Shown here: one piece after another, positions 1-7,464 of the stretch
How the letters are laid out: each line of letters opens with the position of its first letter
Numbering within the stretch: position 1 is the stretch's first letter
Assembly (NCBI GenBank): GCA_023411615.1
Contig: JAEYOR010000021.1
Location: 8,739-72,738, forward strand
DNA length: 64,000 bases
Direction of reading: 5' to 3'
From: Actinomycetes bacterium
GTDB lineage: Bacteria; Actinomycetota; Actinomycetes; Actinomycetales; Demequinaceae
Position numbers and translations under genes: made by a program
Notes under the pieces: model-generated
Database searches by the model: none
What the model saw: the letters and a program-made list of their open reading frames with translations, nothing else
Told to the model about the DNA's origin: nothing

Positions 1-1097
1 CGCGCGTCCAACTTGCCAAAGCGAAAGCGGCGGACACGACTCAAGGATTCGATTTCCTCTCGCTCTATCTGGAGCACCTGCCGAGCGTCATCGATCTCGA
101 CGCCATCCGCACCGCTGGCGTTCGCATTGGCGCTGACCCGCTCGGCGGCGCTGCTGTCGACTATTGGGGCGCAATCGGGGAGGAGTTTGGCCTCAGTCTC
201 ACCGTGGTCAATCCCACGGTGGACCCGCGTTGGGCATTCATGACACTCGACTGGGACGGCAAGATCCGCATGGACTGCTCATCGGCCTACGCGATGGCCA
301 GCCTGCGCAATGTGATGGCTGGAGCGTCGGCGCCGTACGACATCGCCACCGGCAACGACGCCGACTCGGACCGCCACGGCATCGTCACACCCGACGCGGG
401 CCTCATGAACCCCAACCACTACCTCGCCGCCGCCATTGCGTACCTCTATGGAGGGGCCCGTCCTGAATGGCCGGCACGTGCCAAGATCGGCAAGACGCTC
501 GTGTCGAGCTCGCTCATCGACCGCGTCGGCGCCGAGATCGGCCGCACGGTCGTGGAAGTGCCCGTGGGATTCAAATGGTTTGTCCCCGGACTCATCAGCG
601 GCGACATTGCTTTCGGAGGAGAGGAGTCCGCCGGGGCGTCGTTCTTGCGTCGCGATGGACGCGTGTGGAGCACTGACAAGGACGGCATCATCCTTGCCCT
701 CCTCGCCTCGGAGATCACCGCGACCACAAAGGCTTCACCCTCTGAACTTCACCGCAGCCTTACCAACCGTCTCGGCGAGTCCTGGTACGCGCGCGTCGAC
801 GCCGCGGCCACTCCTGACGAGAAAACACGACTTGGTGCGCTCAGCCCGTCACGGGTCACAGCCGCTGAGCTTGCGGGGGCGCCGATTATCGACAAATTGA
901 CCACCGCACCTGGAAATGGTGCCAAGATTGGGGGCTTAAAGGTCACCGCCTCGGATGCCTGGTTTGCCGCTCGGCCTTCCGGGACGGAAGACGTTTACAA
1001 GATTTACGCGGAGTCGTTCATATCCGAAGCCCATTTGGGCGAGGTGCAGACCGCCGCGAAGAACGTCGTTTCCGGCGCCCTCGCAGGAGACGAGTAA
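1..1097 (+). CDS. pgm: Phosphoglucomutase (alpha-D-glucose phosphate-specific), 3' part
   Basis: Interconverts glucose 1-phosphate and glucose 6-phosphate in the cytoplasm, linking glycolysis with glycogen and sugar-nucleotide synthesis. The gene enters from the left edge in the frame that starts at base 3, so about 364 C-terminal codons are present and the start is outside the window. The fragment reads collinearly with E. coli-type Pgm. It has the metal-binding stretch NDADSDRHGIVTP, the sugar-binding loop GGEESAG, and the C-terminal phosphate-binding loop ARPSGTEDVYKIY. The N-terminal phosphoserine loop must lie upstream. It is followed after 21 bases by the first of four lipoprotein genes on the same strand, which probably belong to a separate functional group. 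Identification is secure. Only the subclass (Pgm rather than ManB/GlmM) depends on the long match around residues DGKIRMDCSSAYAM. Confidence 0.95.
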   Translation, partial: RVQLAKAKAADTTQGFDFLSLYLEHLPSVIDLDAIRTAGVRIGADPLGGAAVDYWGAIGEEFGLSLTVVNPTVDPRWAFMTLDWDGKIRMDCSSAYAMASLRNVMAGASAPYDIATGNDADSDRHGIVTPDAGLMNPNHYLAAAIAYLYGGARPEWPARAKIGKTLVSSSLIDRVGAEIGRTVVEVPVGFKWFVPGLISGDIAFGGEESAGASFLRRDGRVWSTDKDGIILALLASEITATTKASPSELHRSLTNRLGESWYARVDAAATPDEKTRLGALSPSRVTAAELAGAPIIDKLTTAPGNGAKIGGLKVTASDAWFAARPSGTEDVYKIYAESFISEAHLGEVQTAAKNVVSGALAGDE

Positions 1098-1118
1098 CCA
1101 CCGACAAGAGGGGTTCCC

Positions 1119-2015
1119 ATGGGCACACTCATTCGCCGCCGCGCTGCCGCTGCGGCCATCGCCGTTGTCACAGCACTTGCTTTGGCAGGCTGTGTCAAGC
1201 TTGAGGCACAAAACACCTACTACGCAGACGGCACCATCGACATGACGGTGTTGACCGCTCTCGACAAGAGCCTCGCTGGGGAAGAGGGCATCACCGACGG
1301 CGATGCATCCGACCTCACGGCCGAGATGGAAGCCGACCCCGAGTTCCAGGCCCTCAAGGAGCAGCTTGGCGGCAAGTTGACCCTTGAGCCGTACGACCAG
1401 GACAACATGGTCGGGTTCCGCCTCACCGTCAAGGGTGCTACTCCCGAGGAGATCGCCCAGCTCAATGAGTCCCAAGGCGAAGCCGAGGGCAACACGACCG
1501 TTGTCATCGCAGACGGCAAGATCACCGTGACTGTTGAGGGCGCGACCGCTGGCACCGGCGCCCTCGGTGACTCTGGCGACCTCAGTGAGATGGGTATCGA
1601 CGAGTCGATGTTCGACGACATCTTTGACATCAGCGTGCGCCACACGTTCCCCGGCCCCGTCGAGTCGACCACCATCGGCAAGGTCGACCCTGACGACCCG
1701 AACACCGTGGTGATCACCTCCTACTCGGAGCTCACCGGTGCAGGCAGCTACACGATCGTCGCCAAGACCGGCGGCGGCTCCGGCTCCGGCCTGCCGTGGC
1801 TCATCATCGGCATCATCGCGCTGGTTGTTGTCGCGGTGGCCGTTGTCGTGATCGTGCTGGTCACCCGTCGCAAGGCCGCGGCGCCGGCGGCGGCCGTTCC
1901 GGGAATCAGCGAGGGCGATGTTCCGCCGCCTCCCGCTCCTCCGGCTCCCCCGGCCCCCCCGGCTCCCCCGGCTCCCCCGGCTCCCCCGGCTCCCCCGGCC
2001 CCCCCGGCCCCGTAG
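1119..2015 (+). CDS. LppM-like lipoprotein 1 with C-terminal membrane anchor and APP tail
   Basis: The protein has 298 aa. It begins with a basic signal peptide and a lipobox (ALAGC, Cys about residue 24), so it is expected to be acylated and held on the outer face of the membrane. The extracellular part (about 25-215) starts with the pattern C-V-K-L-E...DGTIDMTV and contains VRHTFPGPVESTTIG. Both resemble the actinobacterial LppM domain, named after M. tuberculosis LppM. A hydrophobic helix follows (about 226-248: LPWLIIGIIALVVVAVAVVV), then a basic stop-transfer segment and a proline/alanine tail of nine Ala residues spaced by Pro-Pro. The start ATG is preceded by AAGAGGGG. It is the first of four tandem paralogues. 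A strong hairpin directly downstream suggests some transcripts end here. Its molecular role is unknown. Confidence 0.8.
   Translation: MGTLIRRRAAAAAIAVVTALALAGCVKLEAQNTYYADGTIDMTVLTALDKSLAGEEGITDGDASDLTAEMEADPEFQALKEQLGGKLTLEPYDQDNMVGFRLTVKGATPEEIAQLNESQGEAEGNTTVVIADGKITVTVEGATAGTGALGDSGDLSEMGIDESMFDDIFDISVRHTFPGPVESTTIGKVDPDDPNTVVITSYSELTGAGSYTIVAKTGGGSGSGLPWLIIGIIALVVVAVAVVVIVLVTRRKAAAPAAAVPGISEGDVPPPPAPPAPPAPPAPPAPPAPPAPPAPPAP
1935..2012. repeat. 9-bp tandem repeat encoding Ala-Pro-Pro
   Basis: Eight full copies and one partial copy of a 9-bp unit (GCTCCCCCG, with some GCC variants) encode the proline-rich C-terminus of the preceding lipoprotein, in frame up to the stop codon. Because the unit is a multiple of three, copy-number changes by slippage would alter tail length without breaking the frame. 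Confidence 0.9.
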
Positions 2016-2025
2016 GACATCTCCC

Positions 2026-2074
2026 GCATGCACAAGAGGCCCGTGTCGCTCAAGACACGGGCCTCTTTGCATGC
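2026..2074 (+). terminator. Strong hairpin after lipoprotein 1
   Basis: A perfect 13-bp inverted repeat (AGAGGCCCGTGTC / GACACGGGCCTCT, 2035-2047 and 2054-2066) has a 6-nt loop. An outer GCATGCA/TGCATGC pair extends it across a small mismatch. It lies 19 bp after the stop of lipoprotein 1 and 20 bp before the start of the next lipoprotein gene, so it is likely a (partial) intrinsic terminator or mRNA 3' stabiliser. The T-tract is short (TTT). Confidence 0.75.
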
Positions 2075-2086
2075 GACCGTTGCGAT

Positions 2087-2782
2087 ATGAGTTTTCGGCG
2101 TCGTCTTGGTGGGCTCTTTGTCGGCGTCCTTGCCGCTCTCGCAGCAACCGGCTGCATCCGCTTCAACGCGGACGTCATCCTCAACGAGGACAACACGGTG
2201 TCCGGCATCTTTGTGGTCGCGGTCAAGACTGGCGCTGGCGCTGACTACGGAATGAGTGACCGTGAGTTCGCGGAAGCAATGTGGGAGGAGTCTCCGCGCG
2301 CCGCGACAGTCGGTGACACAAGGATCAGCGACTACTCCGACGGAGGCTACACAGGCATCACCGTCCACTTCTCGGAGGTGCCCATTGAGACCTTCGCTCC
2401 CACCGCTGAGACGTGGGGCGTCACGCGCGATGGCGATGACTTCGTGGTGTCCGGGCCATCGGAGGCCGCGTCGCCCACCACGGACGACGCGGGGGACGGC
2501 AACGGCGGCGCGTTCACCGGTGGCATTGACGAGTTGACCGACGCCCAGGTGATGCTGTCGGTGACGTTCCCGGGCGACATCAAGCAGGCAAACGGCACGG
2601 TCAAGGGGCGCACGGTGACGTGGGACCTTCAACGCGGTCCCGAAGAACTGTCCGCGCGAGGTTCCGCGGTGGCACCCTCCGATCCCGCGGTTGCTGTCGC
2701 GTATGTCGTGTGCGGATTCTTGGCGGTGGGCGGCGTGGGTTACGTGTTGGCGGGCCGACGCACTCGGGCGCGGGTGGCGTGA
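2087..2782 (+). CDS. LppM-like lipoprotein 2
   Basis: This is a 231-aa predicted lipoprotein. The signal peptide MSFRRRLGGLFVG is followed by a lipobox (AATGC, Cys about 23) and then the domain opening CIRFNADVILNEDNTVSG. That opening is the same C-[VI]-[KR]-x-x-A-x-x...DNT-x-SG pattern seen in the neighbouring paralogues. Near residues 165-190 it carries VTFPGDIKQANGTVKG and TVTWDL, shared with lipoprotein 3. A C-terminal hydrophobic helix (about 203-222, AVAVAYVVCGFLAVGGVGYV) and a basic tail (RRTRARVA) suggest a second membrane anchor. I chose the ATG at 2087 because it directly precedes the signal peptide. An upstream open frame exists, but it runs through the terminator and lacks a signal sequence. 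Confidence 0.75.
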   Translation: MSFRRRLGGLFVGVLAALAATGCIRFNADVILNEDNTVSGIFVVAVKTGAGADYGMSDREFAEAMWEESPRAATVGDTRISDYSDGGYTGITVHFSEVPIETFAPTAETWGVTRDGDDFVVSGPSEAASPTTDDAGDGNGGAFTGGIDELTDAQVMLSVTFPGDIKQANGTVKGRTVTWDLQRGPEELSARGSAVAPSDPAVAVAYVVCGFLAVGGVGYVLAGRRTRARVA

Positions 2783-2794
2783 GAAGGTACACGT

Positions 2795-3493
2795 ATGCGC
2801 ACAGTGACGCGTGTGGTGCTGGTCGCCGCTCTTGCGGCCCTCACACTCGCGGGCTGTGTCCGATATGAAGCGAACCTCACGCTCGGCGATGACAACACCG
2901 CGTCCGGCGAGGTTGTGCTCGCTGTGTCGACCGCAGCCAAGGATCGGCTCGGTGCAGCCAGCGATGCGGAAGCCTTCGAGGCTGTGTTCGGCGAGGTCAC
3001 CTTTGGCGACGCCTTCGAGATGACGCCGTACGCGGATGGCGATTATGTGGGCGAGCGCTACGCCTTCGAGTCCGTTCCCTTCGATGAACTCGGCACCTTC
3101 GGCGGCCTATTCACTGTGTCGCGAGAGGGGGACACGATCGTCGTCGCAGGATTGGAAGCGCCCGGCAGTGATGCCGACGCGGATTCCCTTCCCGATGCAA
3201 CCGATGCGACGTTGCGCATTGAGTTTCCGGGCCCTGTCACTCAGCACAACGGCGCGCTCGATGGCAACACTGTCACGTGGGACCTCATGACGCAGACTGA
3301 GCCGATTGCGGCTCAAGCGAATGCGCCAGGGGACGACGGCCTCAAGCAGGCACTCATTGGTGGCCTCATTGCCGCCGCCTCGGTGACCGTGCTCGCTGCG
3401 GTCATCATCCTGATCCAACGGCGGCGGATCGCGAACGCTCGCGAGGCGTCGTCGGCCACTGAACCGACATCCTCGCGTGAGGACGATCTCTAG
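2795..3493 (+). CDS. LppM-like lipoprotein 3
   Basis: This is a 232-aa predicted lipoprotein with the signal peptide MRTVTRVVLVAALAALTLAGC (lipobox LAGC). The domain opening CVRYEANLTLGDDNTASGEV is followed by a long extracellular region with IEFPGPVTQHNGALDGNTVTWD, closely parallel to lipoprotein 2. A transmembrane helix at about 190-210 (ALIGGLIAAASVTVLAAVII) precedes a basic RRRR segment and a short polar tail. It starts 12 bp after lipoprotein 2, with GAGAAGG as ribosome-binding site, so the two are probably co-transcribed. Function is unknown. The repeated architecture (lipid anchor, domain, transmembrane helix) suggests a protein looped between two membrane anchor points on the outer membrane face. 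Confidence 0.78.
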   Translation: MRTVTRVVLVAALAALTLAGCVRYEANLTLGDDNTASGEVVLAVSTAAKDRLGAASDAEAFEAVFGEVTFGDAFEMTPYADGDYVGERYAFESVPFDELGTFGGLFTVSREGDTIVVAGLEAPGSDADADSLPDATDATLRIEFPGPVTQHNGALDGNTVTWDLMTQTEPIAAQANAPGDDGLKQALIGGLIAAASVTVLAAVIILIQRRRIANAREASSATEPTSSREDDL

Positions 3494-3503
3494 GACGGAC
3501 GCT

Positions 3504-4313
3504 ATGGCGACACATTTCCGGCGCGTGCTTGCAGTGCTCATGGCGATTGGCCTCGCAACCGGTTGTGCGCGCGTCACGTCACATCACTCGTTCTCTGACC
3601 ACAACACGATCACACAGGACACGGTGGTCGCCTTCACTCCGCAAGCGGCGGAGGCAATCGGTGTTGATCTCAATGACCTCACGGCGGCCACCATCGTGGA
3701 GAGCACAGCTGGAGTGATGCCAGGAGTCGATCCAAGCAAGGTGACGATCGAGGACTTTGTGGATGGAGACCTTCGTGGCATTCACGTTGTGGCGCGCGAT
3801 CTCACCCTGGATGAGTTCAATGCGGCAGCGTCCCTGAGCGCTGAAGGCGTCGCACCTGGCGTCGGCACGCCGATGTCAGTGGTTCGCGAGGGCGATACGT
3901 ACGTCGTCACCATTCCCGCCGATGAGGCTCGCGACATCTCTGGGATGCGCGGGGCGTCCTCAGTGGGCGCGATCGCCAGTGCCGTGACCTTTGAATTGCG
4001 CTTCACCTTCCCTGGTCCCGTGAAATCGGCTTCTGTGGGGCAGGTCAATGGCAAGACAGTTGTCATCGGACTCGAGGATCTGCTCAATCCTGACGAGATT
4101 GTCATTCGCGGCCAGGCCACCGATGGCATCGCGTGGGGACCGATATTGCGGTGGGCGGGACTCATTGGGATTGGCATTGTCATTGTTGGCGGAGCGACGT
4201 TATTGGTGTGGCAGGACAAGCGGCGACAGCGCATCACGGGTCTCGACCCCATCCCCGACACAGACACAGAAACAGCCACAGACGCCGATACCGACGCAGA
4301 CGCCGCCCGGTAG
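3504..4313 (+). CDS. LppM-like lipoprotein 4 with acidic Asp/Thr tail
   Basis: This is a 269-aa predicted lipoprotein. The signal peptide has lipobox LATGC (Cys about 22), and the domain opening CARVTSHHSFSDHNTITQDT is the most diverged of the four paralogues. FTFPGPVKSASVGQVNG near residues 168-185 matches the conserved block of its neighbours. A transmembrane helix (about 214-236, LRWAGLIGIGIVIVGGATLL) is followed by WQDKRRQRI and a cytoplasmic tail of alternating Asp/Thr/Ala, unlike the Pro-rich or basic tails of the paralogues. The ATG at 3504 lies 10 bp after the previous stop. An earlier GTG at 3477 would overlap that gene and put an unlikely stretch before the signal peptide. Role unknown. 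Confidence 0.72.
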   Translation: MATHFRRVLAVLMAIGLATGCARVTSHHSFSDHNTITQDTVVAFTPQAAEAIGVDLNDLTAATIVESTAGVMPGVDPSKVTIEDFVDGDLRGIHVVARDLTLDEFNAAASLSAEGVAPGVGTPMSVVREGDTYVVTIPADEARDISGMRGASSVGAIASAVTFELRFTFPGPVKSASVGQVNGKTVVIGLEDLLNPDEIVIRGQATDGIAWGPILRWAGLIGIGIVIVGGATLLVWQDKRRQRITGLDPIPDTDTETATDADTDADAAR

Positions 4314-4372
4314 GCCGAGCCCCCGCGAGACGGTGACATGAGCACCCGTCGCGCGGTGAGACCATTGCAAGC

Positions 4373-5608
4373 GTGTACAAGCCCTATCGCGCCATTTTGA
4401 GCCGCCCCGGCGCGGCCAACTTTGCGTTCGCCGGCCTCCTTGCCCGGCTGCCCATTTCTACCTTCAACCTGTCGGTGATTCTGCTCGTGCAGATTCAATA
4501 CGGGCAATGGGAGATCGCAGGGCGTGTTGCTGCGGTGGGTGTCATTGTGTGGGCCTTGCAAACGATGCCGACGGCGCGATGGGTTGACCGTTCAGGTCAA
4601 CGCCGCATGATTCCGCTCACGATTCTCTTTGTCATTGGCGTGGCTATTGTCGCCTTCACGGCGATGACGCGCGGTCCCGAATGGATGCTCTGGCTCGGCG
4701 TCGCCGTGGGCTCCTTTACCGGCCCTCTCGGCGCGCTCACTCGTGCCCGGTGGTCGCACATCCTCGATGACGATGACGATATTCACACCGCCTTCTCCCT
4801 TGAGGGTGCCCTCGACGAGGTGCTGTTTGTCGCGGGCCCCGCGCTCGTCACGTGGCTGGCCTACGCAGTTCATCCAGCGTCGGGCCTCATCCTTGCCACT
4901 GCCGGCATGGTGACCGGTATCACGCTCTTGCTCGCTCGCACCGACACGGAACCTCCGCCGTCACGCGGGACGGGGGTCGCCGGCCTTGGCCTGCGGGTTC
5001 CAGCCGCTCTTGTCGCGGTGGCGTTGAGCGCCGTCGCTCTCGGTGCGATGTTTGGGGCCTTTGACATCTCCACGGTCGCCTTTGCCGCCAAAGCCGGCCA
5101 CGAGGATTGGGGCGGTGCTGTGCTCGGCATCATCTCTGCGGGCTCCTTTGTGGGTGGCCTGATCTTTGGTGCTCGCCGATGGCGCACTCCGCTGTGGGGA
5201 CGCTTTGTCATCACGGCCGTGCTTCTCGGCGTTGGCTTCACCACCGTGTCGTTCATGCCAACACTGCTTGCGTACACCGCCGTGGGCTTTGTCGCGGGGA
5301 TGGCGATTGCGCCCGTGCTGACATCCCAGGACTCCGTTATCCAGCGTCTCGTCAAGCAGTCGCAGCTTATTGAAGGGATGGCCTGGTTGCGAGTGGGCCT
5401 CGGCATCGGCGTGGCATTTGGAAGTTGGTACGCCGGTCGACTCATCGACGCAGGAGGTCACCGTTCTGGCTTGTGGCTCATGGCCGCTGCCGCAATTGGC
5501 GTCGCCGTGCTCGCCCTGGCGGGCAGTTGGTGGGTGCGGCGCGACACTTTGAGGGCACGCCCAGGAGTGACGGGCGAAGTGGCCGTCCCGGGCGCCAGCA
5601 CGCATTAG
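4373..5608 (+). CDS. MFS transporter
   Basis: This 411-aa integral membrane protein has about twelve hydrophobic segments and the loop pattern of the major facilitator superfamily. WVDRSGQRRMIPLTI lies between helices 2 and 3 (a motif-A-like D-R-x-G-x-R-R), and a long central loop at about 185-200 separates two six-helix halves. The family uses ion gradients to export or import small molecules. The sequence does not show the substrate. The start is a GTG with no clear Shine-Dalgarno. It sits 59 bp after the lipoprotein cluster and 9 bp before an ATP-grasp gene. The adjacency to a ligase-like enzyme could mean export of a peptide-like product, but this is only context. Confidence 0.8.
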   Translation: MYKPYRAILSRPGAANFAFAGLLARLPISTFNLSVILLVQIQYGQWEIAGRVAAVGVIVWALQTMPTARWVDRSGQRRMIPLTILFVIGVAIVAFTAMTRGPEWMLWLGVAVGSFTGPLGALTRARWSHILDDDDDIHTAFSLEGALDEVLFVAGPALVTWLAYAVHPASGLILATAGMVTGITLLLARTDTEPPPSRGTGVAGLGLRVPAALVAVALSAVALGAMFGAFDISTVAFAAKAGHEDWGGAVLGIISAGSFVGGLIFGARRWRTPLWGRFVITAVLLGVGFTTVSFMPTLLAYTAVGFVAGMAIAPVLTSQDSVIQRLVKQSQLIEGMAWLRVGLGIGVAFGSWYAGRLIDAGGHRSGLWLMAAAAIGVAVLALAGSWWVRRDTLRARPGVTGEVAVPGASTH

Positions 5609-5617
5609 GTTTACCGC

Positions 5618-6499
5618 ATGACTCGCATTGCGCTTGCCACGGCGGTGGCGATGGACGCGGCCGACGCTGACGAAGAGCTCCTCATGGAGCACCTTCCCGA
5701 TGCCGAACTTGCGGCGTGGGATGACCCACACGTCGACTGGTCGCGCTTTGACATCGTCATCCTGCGATCTACGTGGAACTACACCGATCATCTCGACGAG
5801 TTTCTCGAATGGATCGATCGCGTGAGCGCGGTCACGCGGCTCGTCAACCCCGCATCGGTGGTGCGCTGGAACACGGACAAGCGCTACCTCGGCCAACTCG
5901 CGGCAGCGGGCATCCGCGTAGTCCCGACGGTGTACGTCGAGCCAGGCGATGAAATTCCGGCCGACGCTCTCACCGGGCATGTGGTCGTCAAGCCAACGGT
6001 GGGCGCTGGGTCAAAGGGCGCCGCTCTGTTCCGGGACGACGCTGCGGCCGCCGAGGCTCACCTTCGCAGCCTTCACCGCGATGGCCGGGTGGCGATGGTC
6101 CAGCCATATCTGGACGGTGTCGACACCGCGGGCGAGACAGCACTCATCTACGTAGGCGGCGCGTTCTCACATGCGGCGCGCAAAGCCGCAATCCTGTCCA
6201 AAGAGATGAGTTGGAGCACAGGGCTTTACGCGGACGAGAAGGTGGTGCCCACCACAGCGTCGGCCCAAGAGCGCGACATTGCGGACCGAATTGTCGCGGC
6301 GCTCGCCACGCTCGTGCCGGGCGGGGCGGATATCGCGTATGCCCGTGTCGACTTGCTTCCCACCCCTGACGGTCCCGTGTTGTTGGAACTTGAGCTCACG
6401 GAACCCTCCTTGTTCTTGGCATGTGAGGCGTCCGCCGCTGAGCGCACTGCCGCGGTCTTCTCGGCGCTAGCCGCAGGCGAATCGACTGCCTCCGGCTGA
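5618..6499 (+). CDS. ATP-grasp domain protein
   Basis: This is a 293-aa cytoplasmic protein with an ATP-grasp fold (carboxylate-amine/thiol ligases). The N-terminal third contains DIVILRSTWNYTDHLDEF, typical of a family of uncharacterised glutathione-synthetase-like proteins. The central part has HVVVKPTVGAGSKGA (ATP-binding lysine and glycine loop, about 125-140). The C-terminal part has YARVDLLPTPDGPVLLELEL with Asp and Glu expected to bind Mg2+ (about 246-265), then EPSLFL. The substrate is unknown. The start ATG follows TAGGTT by exactly six bases with no Shine-Dalgarno, a leaderless-type arrangement found at many genes here. A small GCACC-GAAAA-GGTGC hairpin lies at 6522-6536 after the stop. 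Confidence 0.78.
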   Translation: MTRIALATAVAMDAADADEELLMEHLPDAELAAWDDPHVDWSRFDIVILRSTWNYTDHLDEFLEWIDRVSAVTRLVNPASVVRWNTDKRYLGQLAAAGIRVVPTVYVEPGDEIPADALTGHVVVKPTVGAGSKGAALFRDDAAAAEAHLRSLHRDGRVAMVQPYLDGVDTAGETALIYVGGAFSHAARKAAILSKEMSWSTGLYADEKVVPTTASAQERDIADRIVAALATLVPGGADIAYARVDLLPTPDGPVLLELELTEPSLFLACEASAAERTAAVFSALAAGESTASG

Positions 6500-6587
6500 C
6501 GCGATGGCAGCGGTGCTTGACGCACCGAAAAGGTGCAAGCAGGCTTGAACGATCGTGGCAATGATTTCTCGAGGAAGGGGCGTGTCA

Positions 6588-7070
6588 ATGCGACGCGAAT
6601 TCGCTCTTCCTGACGAGCAACCCGTCATCGTCATGACCGAGGAGATCCCGGCGCCATTGGCACGTGCCTGGACTGCGAGGTATGAACCGCTCTATGTGGC
6701 GCAATGGTGGCGGCCTGTTGGCTATACGAACCCCATCGTCGAGGTCGACCTCGCCGTTGGCGGACGGTGGCGCGTGGTTCAGCGCGATCCAGAAGGCCAC
6801 GAGTTCGCGTTTTATGGTCAATTCACCGCAGTGGAGACGCACCACCGAACTGTGCAGACCTTTGTGTCCGAGTTCTTCCCGGACATCGTCACCGAGATCA
6901 CTACCGAGTTCGCGCTGACGCCGACGGGCGTGCTGGTGACGACCACTCATGACCTCCGGTCCGATCGGAACCGCCGTGGCTACATCCGTTTGGGAGGCAT
7001 TGAGCGGATGGCTGAGCAATCGGATCACTTTGGTCGCTTGCTTCGCCAGCTTCGCTCCCGGAAGTCCTAA
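6588..7070 (+). CDS. SRPBCC (AHSA1-like) domain protein
   Basis: This is a 160-aa protein of the START/SRPBCC fold related to the Aha1 C-terminal (AHSA1) group, which forms a hydrophobic ligand cavity. Supporting stretches are IPAPLARAWTARYEPLYVAQWW at the N-terminus, VDLAVGGRWRVVQRDPEGHEF in the middle (the family's GGxxRxxxxDPxG pattern), and the C-terminal helix IERMAEQSDHFGRLLRQLR. The ATG at 6588 is chosen because GAGGAAGGGG lies eight bases upstream. A GTG two codons earlier is too close to that site. The ligand and pathway are not evident, and neighbours give no clear clue. Confidence 0.75.
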   Translation: MRREFALPDEQPVIVMTEEIPAPLARAWTARYEPLYVAQWWRPVGYTNPIVEVDLAVGGRWRVVQRDPEGHEFAFYGQFTAVETHHRTVQTFVSEFFPDIVTEITTEFALTPTGVLVTTTHDLRSDRNRRGYIRLGGIERMAEQSDHFGRLLRQLRSRKS

Positions 7071-7124
7071 AGCGGTAGAGCGCCGCGCAAGGCGACCCAT
7101 TAGCGGCGCGAAACGCCGACCGAA

Positions 7125-7140
7125 TGTGACATAGATCACA
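7125..7140. promoter_or_regulatory. Perfect CRP/GlxR-type operator
   Basis: TGTGACATAGATCACA is a perfect match to the actinobacterial GlxR/CRP consensus TGTGANNTANNTCACA. It lies about 55 bp after the SRPBCC gene and 149 bp before the 48-aa reading frame. A possible -10 (TACATT) is at 7176-7181, and a TTGTTG-N7-CAACAA inverted repeat is at 7180-7198. Binding by a cAMP-responsive regulator is inferred from the motif alone. Confidence 0.7.
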
Positions 7141-7288
7141 CACCGTTCACCTAGCGCGTCCCTAGCGCCCGCCCCTACATTGTTGTCACATCCAACAAAC
7201 CACCGATGAGGCCGCCCCACCAGGGATCACGGCCGTGCACGCCGCTGCCTGCAATCCGGGCACCGACGAAAGGACCCGTCCTCACGCC

Positions 7289-7435
7289 ATGCCCGAGAGC
7301 GACATCACTCCCGACAGCCCCGTCTACCCCGTGGTCCGAAAATCAGACCGAGTTGACTCACCCAGCATCTACGAGTCGTGGCATGACTATGCCTTCTCCG
7401 ATGATGCCGAGACGCCACCCATCCCCCTCAAGTGA
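7289..7435 (+). CDS. Putative 48-aa small protein downstream of GlxR-type site
   Basis: This short reading frame, MPESDITPDSPVYPVVRKSD and onward, ends in DDAETPPIPLK. It is acidic and proline-rich, with SIYESWHDYAFSDD in the centre, and has no membrane segment or known motif. Third-codon positions are almost all G or C, like real genes here. The 394-bp space between the SRPBCC and aminotransferase genes would otherwise be empty apart from a perfect CRP/GlxR operator. GTG at 7235 would extend it by 18 residues. AAAGGA at 7269-7274 is rather far from the ATG. It could be a real small protein under catabolite-type control, or a chance frame. I do not recognise a family. Confidence 0.45.
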   Translation: MPESDITPDSPVYPVVRKSDRVDSPSIYESWHDYAFSDDAETPPIPLK

Positions 7436-7464
7436 GGCGTCGGCCGCCGTGCCAGACTTGCGCC

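Noticed and set aside
936..2147. Long minus-strand open frame opposite the lipoprotein genes
   Set aside because: Low-complexity Gly/Arg translation antisense to genes with clear signal peptides. A by-product of GC-rich codon bias.
3477..3503. Earlier GTG start for lipoprotein 4
   Set aside because: It would overlap the previous gene and place nine extra residues before a perfect signal peptide.
6522..6536. GCACC-GAAAA-GGTGC hairpin as a terminator
   Set aside because: Only five base pairs and no T-run, so it is noted under the ATP-grasp gene but not called as a terminator.
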